From: Emcibacter sp048269205
Lineage (GTDB): Bacteria > Pseudomonadota > Alphaproteobacteria > Sphingomonadales > Emcibacteraceae
Direction: 5' to 3'
Assembly: GCF_048269205.1 (NCBI RefSeq)
Contig: NZ_JBLXJC010000001.1
Span: 806,001 to 870,000 of the forward strand
Length of the DNA: 64,000 bases
Below the pieces are notes generated by a model. It was not told the origin of the DNA. It saw only the letters and a program-made list of their open reading frames with translations, and made no database searches. Made by a program: the position numbers and the translations under genes. Below are positions 25,686 through 33,998 of this stretch, in pieces. Each line of letters opens with the position of its first letter. The first letter of the stretch is position 1.

Positions 25686-27479
25686 TTATTCCAGCTGATC
25701 GATATAGCCGGCGATCATATCCAGTCCGGAATTCCAGAAAGCCGGATCGGAGGCATCCAGTCCGAACGGTTCCAGAAGATCCCTGTGGTGCAGGCTGCCG
25801 CCGGCGGCCAGCATATCCAGATATTTCTCCTCGAAGCCTTCCGGCTGTTTCAGGTAGGTCGCGTAAAGCGAATTAACCAGACAATCACCGAAGGCATAGG
25901 CATAGACATAGAAGGGTGAATGGATGAAATGGGGGATATAGCACCAGAAGTGCTTGTATTTCTCATCAAAGATAAAGGCATCGCCCAGGCTTTCATTCTG
26001 TACGTCCATCCAGATTTTGCTCAGTTCCTCGGCGCTGAGTTCGCTGTCCTTGCGGGCGTTGTGAACCCTGACCTCGAAATCATAGAAGGCGATTTGCCGC
26101 ACCACTGTGTTGAGCATGTCCTCCACTTTGCCGGCGATCAGCAGTTTCTTGCGCTCCGCATCCTTTTCCCGGTCCAGGATGGACTGGAAGGTGAGCATTT
26201 CCCCAAACACGCTGGCGGTCTCGGCAAGGGTCAGCGGGGTGGAGGACAGCAGTTCGCCCTGTCCGGCGGCCAGCACCTGATGTACCCCGTGACCCAGTTC
26301 ATGAGCCAGGGTCATCACATCCCGGCTTTTACCCAGGTAGTTGAGCAGCAAATAGGGATGGGAGTCAGTGACGGTCGGATGGGCAAAGGCACCCGGGGAT
26401 TTGCCGGGGCGCACTGGAGCATCGATCCAGTTGTTGTCAAAGAACCTCTGGCCGATGTCTGCCAGCTTGGGCGAGAAACGGCGATAGGCGGACAGCACAG
26501 TGGAGGTGGCGTCGTCCCACTGATAGAGCCTGTCGTCCATGGCGGGCAGGGGGGCGTTGCGGTCCCACCAGTTGAGTTTTTCGACCCCGAACCATTTGGC
26601 TTTCAGCTTGTAATAGCGGTGCGAAAGTTTCGGATAGGCGGCCTTGACGGCGCTGACCAGGGCGTCCACCACTTCCTGTTCCACCCGGTTGGACAGATGC
26701 CGGGACGTTGTCGGGTCTTCATAGGCGCGCCAGCGGTCCTCGATCTCCTTGTCCTTGGCGAGCGTATTGGTGATCAGGGTGAAAAGCCGGATGTTCCGGT
26801 CGAAGGTTGCGTCCAGGGCTTCAGCGGCGGCCTTGCGTTTTGCGCCGTCCTTGTTGCTCAGCAGATCAAGGCATTGTTCTGTGCCCAGCTCTTCCACCTT
26901 GCCCGTTTCAGGGTCGGTATAATTAAACTTCAACCCGGCCATGGTTTCATCGAACAGACGGTTCCAGGCGGCCCGGCCGGCAACCGACTTTTCATGCAGC
27001 AGCTCTTCGATCCGGTCCTCAAGCTGATAGGGGCGATAGAGCCGGACCCCGTCAAACCAGGATTTGTAGCGGGCCAGATCCGGCGAGGCGTCGAACCAGC
27101 CGTCGATGACCTTGTCTTCAATCTTGTTCAGCTCCAGGGTGAAGAACAGCACCTTGCTGACAATGGTATTCAGCTTTTCATGGGCGGTCTGGTAGAACTG
27201 GGCGATTTTGCCGTCGGTCATATCCCCGGCATAAAGCAGCCCGGCATAGCTGTAGATACGGCCCATTTTCGTTTCCATGGCCTCGTAAGCCGTAAGCGCT
27301 TCCAGCATTTCGTCGGCGGCCAAGCCGGCAAGTTTTCCCTTGTAGGTTCCGGCAAAGGCTTCGGCCTGTTTCGTCAGGGTTTCGAAATCCTGTTCCAGTT
27401 CCTTGCAGTCCAGGGACGGATAAAGATCGGAGAGGTCCCAGCGGGGAAGTTTGGAAATGTCCAGGTCCTGTTTGGTCAT
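25686..27479 (-). CDS. pepF: M3-family oligoendopeptidase F
   Basis: Zinc metallopeptidase of 597 aa. The active site HELGHGVHQ (HExxH) is near residue 393, with a downstream LAETASVFGEML supplying the third ligand. Length and the N-terminal helical domain fit the PepF/M3B family, which cleaves short oligopeptides in the cytoplasm. No signal peptide is seen. Its ATG is three bases from the sortase stop. It is therefore almost certainly co-transcribed with the sortase and its target, an association not required by any known role of PepF. Confidence 0.93.
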   Translation of the reverse strand: MTKQDLDISKLPRWDLSDLYPSLDCKELEQDFETLTKQAEAFAGTYKGKLAGLAADEMLEALTAYEAMETKMGRIYSYAGLLYAGDMTDGKIAQFYQTAHEKLNTIVSKVLFFTLELNKIEDKVIDGWFDASPDLARYKSWFDGVRLYRPYQLEDRIEELLHEKSVAGRAAWNRLFDETMAGLKFNYTDPETGKVEELGTEQCLDLLSNKDGAKRKAAAEALDATFDRNIRLFTLITNTLAKDKEIEDRWRAYEDPTTSRHLSNRVEQEVVDALVSAVKAAYPKLSHRYYKLKAKWFGVEKLNWWDRNAPLPAMDDRLYQWDDATSTVLSAYRRFSPKLADIGQRFFDNNWIDAPVRPGKSPGAFAHPTVTDSHPYLLLNYLGKSRDVMTLAHELGHGVHQVLAAGQGELLSSTPLTLAETASVFGEMLTFQSILDREKDAERKKLLIAGKVEDMLNTVVRQIAFYDFEVRVHNARKDSELSAEELSKIWMDVQNESLGDAFIFDEKYKHFWCYIPHFIHSPFYVYAYAFGDCLVNSLYATYLKQPEGFEEKYLDMLAAGGSLHHRDLLEPFGLDASDPAFWNSGLDMIAGYIDQLE

Positions 27480-27482
27480 GGG

Positions 27483-28070
27483 TCAGATATCCTTTTGGAG
27501 ACGGGGTTTCCTTTTCATATAGGCGCTAACCATATAACGCCAAGGGGTACCGGACTGCAATGTCTCAAAAGGATAACAGGTAATCAGGCTGAGCCGGTCC
27601 TCATCGAAGGTCAGCGCCAGATAATTTTCCTCCGCATTGAAAATGCTGGTGTCGTCGATGATATAGGTCACAGCTGTGCCGTCCGGGCGTTCGACAATGA
27701 TCTCGTCTCCGATCGAAAGATATTGAAGGTCCCGGAACTGGCTGTTGCGATGGGCGCTTACATAACTGTGTCCCCTTTTGCCCGGCAGGGCGCTGGCGCT
27801 CAGGTGCCCCGGACCGAAAGCCATGGTGCGTCCATTGGCCCCGGCAAGGACAATGTGGCTTTGATCCAGGGACGGAAAACTGAGCCGGGCGAGGGGCCAG
27901 GTGTCGGCCCAGCCCCAGGGTCTGATCTCCCGCCCGCCTGACAGGGTTTCCTGCCAGGCCCGCTCCAGAAGATATTGGGCCAGTCTGGCCTTGGCCTTCA
28001 TATAGATCCCGTCGGACAGGATGAACAAACCAAGGAGCAGGCAGGTCCCGGCGAGGAGACGCCTCTTCAT
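27483..28070 (-). CDS. Class GN (marine proteobacterial) sortase
   Basis: Membrane-anchored cysteine transpeptidase, 195 aa, with one N-terminal helix (LLAGTCLLLGLFILSDGIYM). The sortase triad is visible: His in VSAHRN (about 107), Cys in SLITCYPFE (about 165) and Arg in WRYMV (about 177). This family is found in Gram-negative bacteria with one dedicated target gene. The start overlaps the target's stop codon as ATGA, so the pair is coupled. The chemistry would cut the sorting signal of the adjacent protein and pass it to an unknown acceptor, probably in the periplasm. Confidence 0.92.
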   Translation of the reverse strand: MKRRLLAGTCLLLGLFILSDGIYMKAKARLAQYLLERAWQETLSGGREIRPWGWADTWPLARLSFPSLDQSHIVLAGANGRTMAFGPGHLSASALPGKRGHSYVSAHRNSQFRDLQYLSIGDEIIVERPDGTAVTYIIDDTSIFNAEENYLALTFDEDRLSLITCYPFETLQSGTPWRYMVSAYMKRKPRLQKDI

Positions 28071-30157
28071 CTGATTCTGCGCCGGTACAGCAGGGTTGCT
28101 CCGGCGCCAAAACAGAGGATCAGGCCGATCAGGAGTTTCAGGTCCTCGTCCGTGGCCGTCTGCGGGGCGCTGGCGACCATCATGTCAGCCGCCGGGGCCG
28201 CAGGAAGAGGCGACTTCAGGGCCTTTACATTCTGCTTGCCCATGACTTTGTCATGGGACCATCCCTTGGGCAGATGCTGGGGCACATTCTTTTGGTCAAG
28301 GGTCTCTTCCGCCGGGCGCGACGGGGTTTTGTCCACGGCGACAAGACTTGTATATTTGCTGACCATATGATGGGAGAGGGCAAGCGTTAAAATGTCGGTT
28401 TTCAGCTGTTCCCGGTCGCCGCCCTGGCGCATTTTATCCATCAGGCTGGCAATCTTTTGCCGGGCCCATGTCTGGGCCACGCCTGTATCCTGATGGGCGC
28501 TGTCCAGCGGCAGGCTGCTTTTCCAGAGTGTGTTGCCCAGACGGCCCTGAACCTGAAGCGTGCCGCCGGTCACAGGGCTTCTGGCCTTGATGATCAAGGG
28601 CTCGTTCAAGTAAAGATCCGGATGGCGTTCCGGCCATAGTTCCACACTGCTATCCTCCGGCCAGCTAATCCGGATATCGGTCATCACCGGTGCGGACAGT
28701 TTTTTGAACAGGGACTGCATCTTGTCGGAGACTTCTTCTGCCGACCCGATATGGGTGAAGGTTCCGCGGCCGAATTCGGCGGCCTTGCGCATGAAAAAGC
28801 TGTTGGGTGCCGACCCGATACCGACGGTGAACAGACGTCCGTCACCGAGCTGTTCGTTGATCAGGCCAAAGAGCTGTTCTTCGTTGCCAATGGCGCCGTC
28901 CGTGAGGAAAATCACCTGGCGCAGACGTGCCTGATCGGACGGGGTTTTGAGAGCGAAATCCAGCGCCGGGGCCATTTCCGTACCACCGTTGGATTGCAGG
29001 CCGTTGACAAAATACAGCGCCTGCTGGATGGCGGAAGGGCTGACCGGCCGGCTTTGCGGAAACAGCGGATTGGTGATGCTGTTGAATTCGATGAGGTTGA
29101 AGCTGTCGGCCGGGGTCAGGTTTCGAATGGCCATGTCCAGGGCCGCCTTGGCCTGGGCAAGGCTCTGGCCGTGCATGGAGCCGGAGGTATCGATGATAAA
29201 TATGGCCTCGCGTGGCAGGCGGGCGCTTTCCCCGTAGGAGGAAGCCGAAGGCATCAGCATCATGAGATAATAGTTGTCAGGGCCCCTGGTCTCCCGGAAC
29301 AGGGCCGCTTTGGGAGCCTCGTCCAGTTTCGGGGACCAGGTGAGGACGAAGTCGCGGTCTGCCACTTCGTTGTTTCCGGCAAGGGCGATCTGCCAGCGGC
29401 CCGGGGCGAGCTGGCTGGGGGCAATTTCGTGGGAGGAACTTGAAAGATCGGCAAGCTCCATACCGGCATTGAGGATAATGTCGATCGCGACGGGGTTTTT
29501 ACGATTGCTGTCCGGACCGATAACATCCGAGGTGATCACTTCCGTTTCCGTATCCTCCAGGGCCCAGCCTTCTTCACCGGTATCGGAAAGATGCTCGGTA
29601 ATGACACGCGGCGGCGTGTATCTGGGACCGACAACAAGAGGAAAGCGCAGACTGAATTCCCCCCGGTTATAGGCCAGAGTCTGCTGGTATTCGATGGTAA
29701 CGGCAATTTCCTCACCAGGGCCGATATTGGCGAGCCGGGTGGTGAAGACATTGGGGCGATGCTGGCTGACCAGTGAGGCCTTTTTGCCAGCTTTCCTTGC
29801 GGCGGCATAGATTTTCCTGGCTTCCTGTTTTTCCCGGATTTCTCCTTCCACTATTCTTTCCCCGATGACCATCCGCAGATGATCCACGGCAGCATTTTCC
29901 GGCAATGGAAACATATAGCTTGCCTCCTGCCAACGGCTGGTGGTGTTTCTGAACCTCTGGGTGACTGAAACCCGGGCAATCAGGCCCGAAATGTCCATTT
30001 TTACAGCGGTGTCCAGAAGGGGTGCCGGGGTTTCCCCTTCCTCTTCAAGGGCCGACTTGAAGATCAGAACGCCGCTGGTCAGGGGATCGGCAGGGGCCGC
30101 CCCAAGGGGCGCGGGCAGGAGAAGGCTGAAAAACAGTAGAAGACTTAATCTGGTCAT
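28067..30157 (-). CDS. Marine proteobacterial sortase target protein (VIT and VWA domains)
   Basis: Exported protein of about 696 aa. It has a signal peptide (LSLLLFFSLLLPAPLGAAPA), a VIT domain at about 40-170, and a von Willebrand A domain from about 310 with an intact MIDAS motif (FIIDTSGSMHGQS). The C-terminal sorting signal is an APQTAT motif, a hydrophobic helix (LLIGLILCFGAGATLLY) and the basic end RRRIR. The motif is a variant of the LPxTA form I associate with this family. The ATG at 30157 is preferred to one 18 bases upstream because it begins the signal peptide and has GGGAAAG before it. First gene of the target-sortase-pepF operon. Confidence 0.9.
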   Translation of the reverse strand: MTRLSLLLFFSLLLPAPLGAAPADPLTSGVLIFKSALEEEGETPAPLLDTAVKMDISGLIARVSVTQRFRNTTSRWQEASYMFPLPENAAVDHLRMVIGERIVEGEIREKQEARKIYAAARKAGKKASLVSQHRPNVFTTRLANIGPGEEIAVTIEYQQTLAYNRGEFSLRFPLVVGPRYTPPRVITEHLSDTGEEGWALEDTETEVITSDVIGPDSNRKNPVAIDIILNAGMELADLSSSSHEIAPSQLAPGRWQIALAGNNEVADRDFVLTWSPKLDEAPKAALFRETRGPDNYYLMMLMPSASSYGESARLPREAIFIIDTSGSMHGQSLAQAKAALDMAIRNLTPADSFNLIEFNSITNPLFPQSRPVSPSAIQQALYFVNGLQSNGGTEMAPALDFALKTPSDQARLRQVIFLTDGAIGNEEQLFGLINEQLGDGRLFTVGIGSAPNSFFMRKAAEFGRGTFTHIGSAEEVSDKMQSLFKKLSAPVMTDIRISWPEDSSVELWPERHPDLYLNEPLIIKARSPVTGGTLQVQGRLGNTLWKSSLPLDSAHQDTGVAQTWARQKIASLMDKMRQGGDREQLKTDILTLALSHHMVSKYTSLVAVDKTPSRPAEETLDQKNVPQHLPKGWSHDKVMGKQNVKALKSPLPAAPAADMMVASAPQTATDEDLKLLIGLILCFGAGATLLYRRRIR

Positions 30158-30338
30158 GATGAAACTTTCCCACATCTTGTGTTGTTAAGGTGCAATGCGT
30201 GTTCATCCAACCGTCCAGAAAGGAACATTAGAGGGCAATAACGGCATTCTCCTGCCGGTAAAAAGGTATTTTCCGGGTATTTTTGTGGCGATTCATGGGA
30301 GGCGGGTTTTGTTATCGCCGGGAAGATAAAATGGCGCG

Positions 30339-30359
30339 TTTGCCCCAAAATGGGCCAAA
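30339..30359. promoter_or_regulatory. Dyad 1 upstream of the sigma-54-type response regulator
   Basis: TTTGCCCCA-AAA-TGGGCCAAA, arms matching at 8 of 9 positions, centre at 30349. Its centre is 22 bp from dyad 2, about two helical turns. It lies in the 308-bp gap between the sortase operon and the response regulator. Confidence 0.65.
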
Positions 30360-30360
30360 T

Positions 30361-30381
30361 ATTATCCCAAAATGGGACAAT
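30361..30381. promoter_or_regulatory. Dyad 2 upstream of the sigma-54-type response regulator
   Basis: ATTATCCCA-AAA-TGGGACAAT, arms matching at 8 of 9 positions, centre at 30371. It has the same CCCA-N3-TGGG core as dyad 1. Confidence 0.65.
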
Positions 30382-30410
30382 TGGAGAGATTTTTCAGATT
30401 TTTTAACTTT

Positions 30411-30427
30411 TGTCCCGTATTGGGACA
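30411..30427. promoter_or_regulatory. Dyad 3 upstream of the sigma-54-type response regulator
   Basis: TGTCCCG-TAT-TGGGACA, arms matching at 6 of 7 positions, centre at 30419. It is 48 bp from dyad 2 and about 40 bp before the response regulator start. All three dyads fit TTGTCCCA-N3-TGGGACAA. Confidence 0.65.
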
Positions 30428-30465
30428 TAAGGGAAAGAAAAATTACAACAGAAGCTGATCTATAT

Positions 30466-31947
30466 ATGAGAAAACTGATTCTGATCGTTGAAGATGAGGA
30501 AACTCAACGCAAGATGCTTCAGATCGCGCTGGAGAAAGCCGGTTATAATACGGTATCGGCTGCAAGCGGACGGGAAGCGATCGCGATGTTGTGCGGGGAT
30601 AATCCGCTGCAGGTGGATCTTGTTTTGCTGGATCTGGTTCTGGGCGATATCAATGGGATTGATGTTCTCGAAAAACTTTCCGAAGAAAACCTGATTGTTC
30701 CGGTCATCGTGCTTACCGCGCACAGTAGTCTGGATACCGCTGTCAGCGCCATGCGGGCCGGGGCCATTGATTTTATTGCCAAGCCGGCTGGTGTGGACCG
30801 GCTCAAGGTCTCTATTGAAAATGCCCTGAAGCTGAACCAGCTGTCCGGGGAAATTTCCCGTCTGACCCGCAAGTGGGACGGGATCATGAATTTTCGGGAC
30901 CTGATGGGCGAAAGTCCGGCAATCCGCCAGGCTATTGAGTTGGCCAAGAAGGGGGCGCGGGCCAATGTGCCTATTCTCCTGGAAGGGGAAAGCGGTGTCG
31001 GGAAAGAAGTCTTTGCCAGGGCCATCCAGGGAGCCAGCGAACGCGCCGGCAAACCCTTTGTGGTGGTGAACTGCGGGGCCATCCCCGCCAATCTGGTGGA
31101 AAGCATTCTTTTCGGACATGAAAAAGGCGCCTTTACCGGTGCCACGGAACGCCACGAAGGCAAGTTTGTAGAAGCCAATGGCGGTACGATCTTCCTGGAT
31201 GAAATCGGCGAATTGCCCCTTGATTTGCAGGTCAAGCTTCTGCGTGTATTGCAGGAGGGAGAGGTGGACCCCATCGGCGGCCGGGAGTCGATCAAGGTGG
31301 ATGTGCGCCTGATTTCCGCCACCAACAAGAAGCTGAAGGATCTTGTGAAAAGCGGTCATTTCCGCGAAGATCTGTATTACCGGCTCAATGTTTTTCCCAT
31401 CACCCTGCCACCGCTCAGGGAGCGGACCGGGGATATTGAAAAACTGGCACTGCATTTTATTGACAAAATCAGTGCGGCCGAGGGACGCATCCGCAAGCAA
31501 CTGAGCCAGGAAGCTCTCAGACTGCTTGGCGGCTATAGCTGGCCGGGTAACGTGCGTCAGCTTGAGAATGCAGTTTTCCGGGCGGTAATCCTGTCCGAGG
31601 GGGAGAGCATCAACCCTGAGGATTTTCCCCAGGTTCTCGCGGCCCTGCAGAAGCATCCGGAAACGTTTGAAAAGGATGCACTACCGGTGATCAATCACGA
31701 AGAGGGGGGAAATCATAAAAACTCCCCGGTAAATGTGCTTGATGCAGAAGGTAACATACGTCCCATTGCCGAGGTGGAAAACGAAATGCTCCTTCTGGCT
31801 ATTCATCTGTATGACGGCAAGATGTCGGAAATTGCCCGTCGCCTGGGGATCGGACGGTCAACCCTGTACCGGAAAATATCGGATCTCGGTCTGGATACGT
31901 CCGATGATGAGGCAAGTGGCCGCAAAGCGGACACTGAAAATTCTTGA
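30466..31947 (+). CDS. Sigma-54-dependent (NtrC-type) response regulator
   Basis: A 493-aa regulator. The receiver domain (about 1-120) has its acceptor Asp in LVLLDLVLGD near 56. The AAA+ domain has Walker A GESGVGKE near 174, an intact GAFTGA sigma-54 contact loop near 221 and GGTIFLDEIGELP. A Fis-type HTH follows near 455-475 (MSEIARRLGIGRSTLYRKI). I place the start at the ATG beginning MRKLILIVEDEE. An in-frame upstream extension from 30283 would run through the three dyads and has no domain similarity. No cognate kinase is adjacent. Self-regulation through the dyads is likely but inferred. Confidence 0.92.
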   Translation: MRKLILIVEDEETQRKMLQIALEKAGYNTVSAASGREAIAMLCGDNPLQVDLVLLDLVLGDINGIDVLEKLSEENLIVPVIVLTAHSSLDTAVSAMRAGAIDFIAKPAGVDRLKVSIENALKLNQLSGEISRLTRKWDGIMNFRDLMGESPAIRQAIELAKKGARANVPILLEGESGVGKEVFARAIQGASERAGKPFVVVNCGAIPANLVESILFGHEKGAFTGATERHEGKFVEANGGTIFLDEIGELPLDLQVKLLRVLQEGEVDPIGGRESIKVDVRLISATNKKLKDLVKSGHFREDLYYRLNVFPITLPPLRERTGDIEKLALHFIDKISAAEGRIRKQLSQEALRLLGGYSWPGNVRQLENAVFRAVILSEGESINPEDFPQVLAALQKHPETFEKDALPVINHEEGGNHKNSPVNVLDAEGNIRPIAEVENEMLLLAIHLYDGKMSEIARRLGIGRSTLYRKISDLGLDTSDDEASGRKADTENS

Positions 31948-32001
31948 AATCATCCCGGCAGGCCCAATATATTATTCTTCTACAATAAAAGGGTATGAGG
32001 A

Positions 32002-32232
32002 ATGATTTATTTGCTGGCCTTTTTTCTGCCGCCTGTTGCCTTGTTGTTTTACGGAAAGATATTCCAGGCGATCTTCAATGCTGTTATCTGGATCGTGGGT
32101 TTTATTTTTCTCCTTCTCGGCGGCTGGGTGCTCTGGGCCATTGCCGTCGGTCATGCCATTTTTGTGATCCACGGGGCGAGAGCCGATGCCAGGACACAAA
32201 AAATTGTCGACGCCATTAACTCAGGCAAATAA
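32002..32232 (+). CDS. Small YqaE/Pmp3-like membrane protein
   Basis: A 76-aa hydrophobic protein with two membrane helices (YLLAFFLPPVALLFYGK and WIVGFIFLLLGGWVLWAIAV) and a short basic tail. The LPP near the start and HAIFVI near the end resemble the YqaE/Pmp3 stress-response proteolipid family. The spacing differs, so membership is tentative. It is followed by a strong terminator. Confidence 0.55.
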   Translation: MIYLLAFFLPPVALLFYGKIFQAIFNAVIWIVGFIFLLLGGWVLWAIAVGHAIFVIHGARADARTQKIVDAINSGK

Positions 32233-32255
32233 AAAGGGCGGCCAAGCCGCCCTTT
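32233..32255. terminator. Bidirectional terminator between the small membrane gene and gapR
   Basis: AAAGGGCGGC / GCCGCCCTTT hairpin with a CAA loop, between the convergent genes. Confidence 0.8.
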
Positions 32256-32279
32256 GATGTCTTCCGGAAAATTCCGTCT

Positions 32280-32531
32280 TTATCCGCGGGCCATACCCAG
32301 TGCATGGGTATAGGTATCAAGCAGAGCTTCCATTTCCTGACGATCATGTTCTTCCATTTTACGAAGCCGGACAATCTGCCGCATGATCTTCACATCGAAA
32401 CCTGTGGCCTTGGCCTCGGAATAGACATCCTTGATGTCTGCTGCCAGATTGGCTTTCTCTTCTTCCAGTCGTTCGATGCGTTCAATATAGGATCTTAGGG
32501 CGTCTGCAGCGATGCCGCCTGCTTCTGTCAT
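32280..32531 (-). CDS. gapR: GapR-family (DUF2312) DNA-binding protein
   Basis: An 83-aa helical protein of the DUF2312/GapR family. In Caulobacter, GapR is an abundant nucleoid protein that encircles overtwisted AT-rich DNA and stimulates topoisomerases ahead of forks and transcription. Readable hallmarks are the coiled N-terminal helix LRSYIERIERLEEEKANLAADIKDVY and the basic KIMRQIVRLRKMEEHDR. It has full family length and its own ribosome site. It is limited mainly to Alphaproteobacteria, supporting the taxonomic call. Confidence 0.92.
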   Translation of the reverse strand: MTEAGGIAADALRSYIERIERLEEEKANLAADIKDVYSEAKATGFDVKIMRQIVRLRKMEEHDRQEMEALLDTYTHALGMARG

Positions 32532-32650
32532 GGATATTGCTCCCGGTTGAATATTTGAGCCTGATGTGAAAATCGAGAGGGCACATTATCCGGCTGTCCG
32601 GGGCAAGGCAACCGGAAAATCACAGAAATTCGAGTGCCGCTTGCCTGGGC

Positions 32651-32956
32651 TCAGAGTTCCCTGTTTTTCTGCAGGCTTTCTTCCATTTTCTGCATCTGTT
32701 CCGGTGTAGCCTCGGTCTGGTATTTTTCCGTCCAGTCCTTGTAGGGCATCCCGTAGATGATTTCCCGGGCTCCGGCCTTGTCCAGTTCAACACCCTGTTC
32801 ATCTGCGGCTTCCGTATACCAGTTGGCGAGGCAATTGCGGCAGAAACCGGCAAGCCCCATCAGGTCGATATTCTGGGCGTCGGTGCGTTTGGAGAGATGG
32901 GACAGCAGCCGGCGGAAGGTGGCGGCTTCGATTTCGATACGTGTCTGTTCGTCCAT
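32651..32956 (-). CDS. DUF1244 family protein
   Basis: A 101-aa protein of unknown function. The family core TFRRLLSHLSKRTDAQNIDLMGLAGFCRNCLANWY (about 13-47, broken by no gaps) contains the conserved CRNC pair, a possible metal or redox site. It is followed by MPYKDWTEKYQ. It lies 22 bp after an N-formylglutamate amidohydrolase gene on the same strand. This neighbourhood, with pyk, recurs in Alphaproteobacteria. Confidence 0.87.
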   Translation of the reverse strand: MDEQTRIEIEAATFRRLLSHLSKRTDAQNIDLMGLAGFCRNCLANWYTEAADEQGVELDKAGAREIIYGMPYKDWTEKYQTEATPEQMQKMEESLQKNREL

Positions 32957-32978
32957 GTCGGTTCCCTGAAGTTGAATG

Positions 32979-33776
32979 TCAGAAATGTCGGATTGTGGTC
33001 AATGATCTGTCGGCAGCCAGTTCGGCCAGTTCCTCAGCCAGTATCCGGCCCCATTTTTTCTGTCCGGCCGGGGTGTCAATTTCGTTCTGCCGGACCTCGA
33101 TGGTAACCTGGGGGTAGCCGTGGTCCGCGCCGTGCCGGTTCATGGTGTGAAACAGGTCGCGCCCGGAATAGGGTTTGTTGTCGCCAACCATAAGGCCGTG
33201 TTTTTTCTGCAGCCGCTCGATCAGTTCCCGGGCCAGACGCGGGTCCCGGTTCCACAGCATGCCCGCATGCCAGGGGCGCGGCACGCCGTTCATGACCGGG
33301 GTAAAACTGTGCATGCCGGCCACCAGCGGGACATGTCCCTGGGCGGCCTTGTGCCTGACCAGCTTTTCGGCCCTGTCGTGAAAGGGGTGATAAAAGCGGT
33401 CCAGCCGTTCCCGGACGGCGGCGCGGTCCAGGTCGCGATTGCCGGGGATGATGGTTTCATCGCTCACGGCTGGGATCAGAGTGGCATGATCGGCTTCCCG
33501 GTTTGGATCGATCAGCAGTCTTGAAAAACGTGCGAGAATCGCCGGAGCATCCAGCTGATCCGATATGTGCCGGGTGATTTCTGCCATGCCGATATCCCAG
33601 GCGATATGACGTTCCAGTTCTTTCGGTTCAAGGCCAAGGTTGTTGAATTCCTCGGGAATGAAATTGCTGGCATGTTCGCAGATCAGAACGATACCCGCTT
33701 TCCCTTGCGGGTTGAGGATTTCATAGGCTTCTGTCTGTTCAACGGGACGGGATGTTTTATGTGATGTCTGCAGCAT
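32979..33776 (-). CDS. N-formylglutamate amidohydrolase family protein
   Basis: A 265-aa protein of the FGase family, which hydrolyses N-formyl-L-glutamate in histidine breakdown or related N-acyl amino acids. Conserved blocks are VLICEHASNFIPEEF (about 30-44), IAWDIGMAEI, and RLLIDPNREADHATLI. MHSFTPVMNGVPRPWHAG near 172-189 holds likely metal/active-site His and Arg. No hut genes are nearby, so the physiological substrate is uncertain. The ATG giving MLQTSHK is chosen for its GAAGG ribosome site. Confidence 0.85.
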   Translation of the reverse strand: MLQTSHKTSRPVEQTEAYEILNPQGKAGIVLICEHASNFIPEEFNNLGLEPKELERHIAWDIGMAEITRHISDQLDAPAILARFSRLLIDPNREADHATLIPAVSDETIIPGNRDLDRAAVRERLDRFYHPFHDRAEKLVRHKAAQGHVPLVAGMHSFTPVMNGVPRPWHAGMLWNRDPRLARELIERLQKKHGLMVGDNKPYSGRDLFHTMNRHGADHGYPQVTIEVRQNEIDTPAGQKKWGRILAEELAELAADRSLTTIRHF

Positions 33777-33998
33777 CGGACCTTCGTTTATTGGTTGCCC
33801 TGTGTGACTAGGGTATGCAGCGGCAGAGCACAAAGTCAAGGGACAGCAGGTCGGCGGTCCGGTGGCGCGAATACCCGGGGAGAGAGATGCACAATTAACA
33901 GGGCTTAAGTTAACTATGGTATCATAAAAGATTCACCAAGTTAATTCAGTATGTTATTAATGGGGAAAGAACGTTTTTCCAGCTTCAAGGATCTATCC

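Noticed and set aside
25920..27941. 673-codon open frame on the plus strand opposite pepF and the sortase
   Set aside because: It is antisense to two well-supported genes, has low-complexity hydrophobic/Gly-rich translation with no known domains, and is explained by codon bias.
30157..30466. Sigma-54 (-24/-12) promoter for the sortase operon
   Set aside because: TGGATG...TTGCA near 30190-30212 on the minus strand has 13 bases between the GG and GC elements instead of 10.
33880..33960. CtrA boxes (TTAA-N7-TTAA) upstream of pyk, and similarly upstream of the chemoreceptor near 38295
   Set aside because: The TTAA pairs have 6- or 8-base spacing instead of 7, so they do not meet the consensus and are expected by chance in AT-rich gaps.
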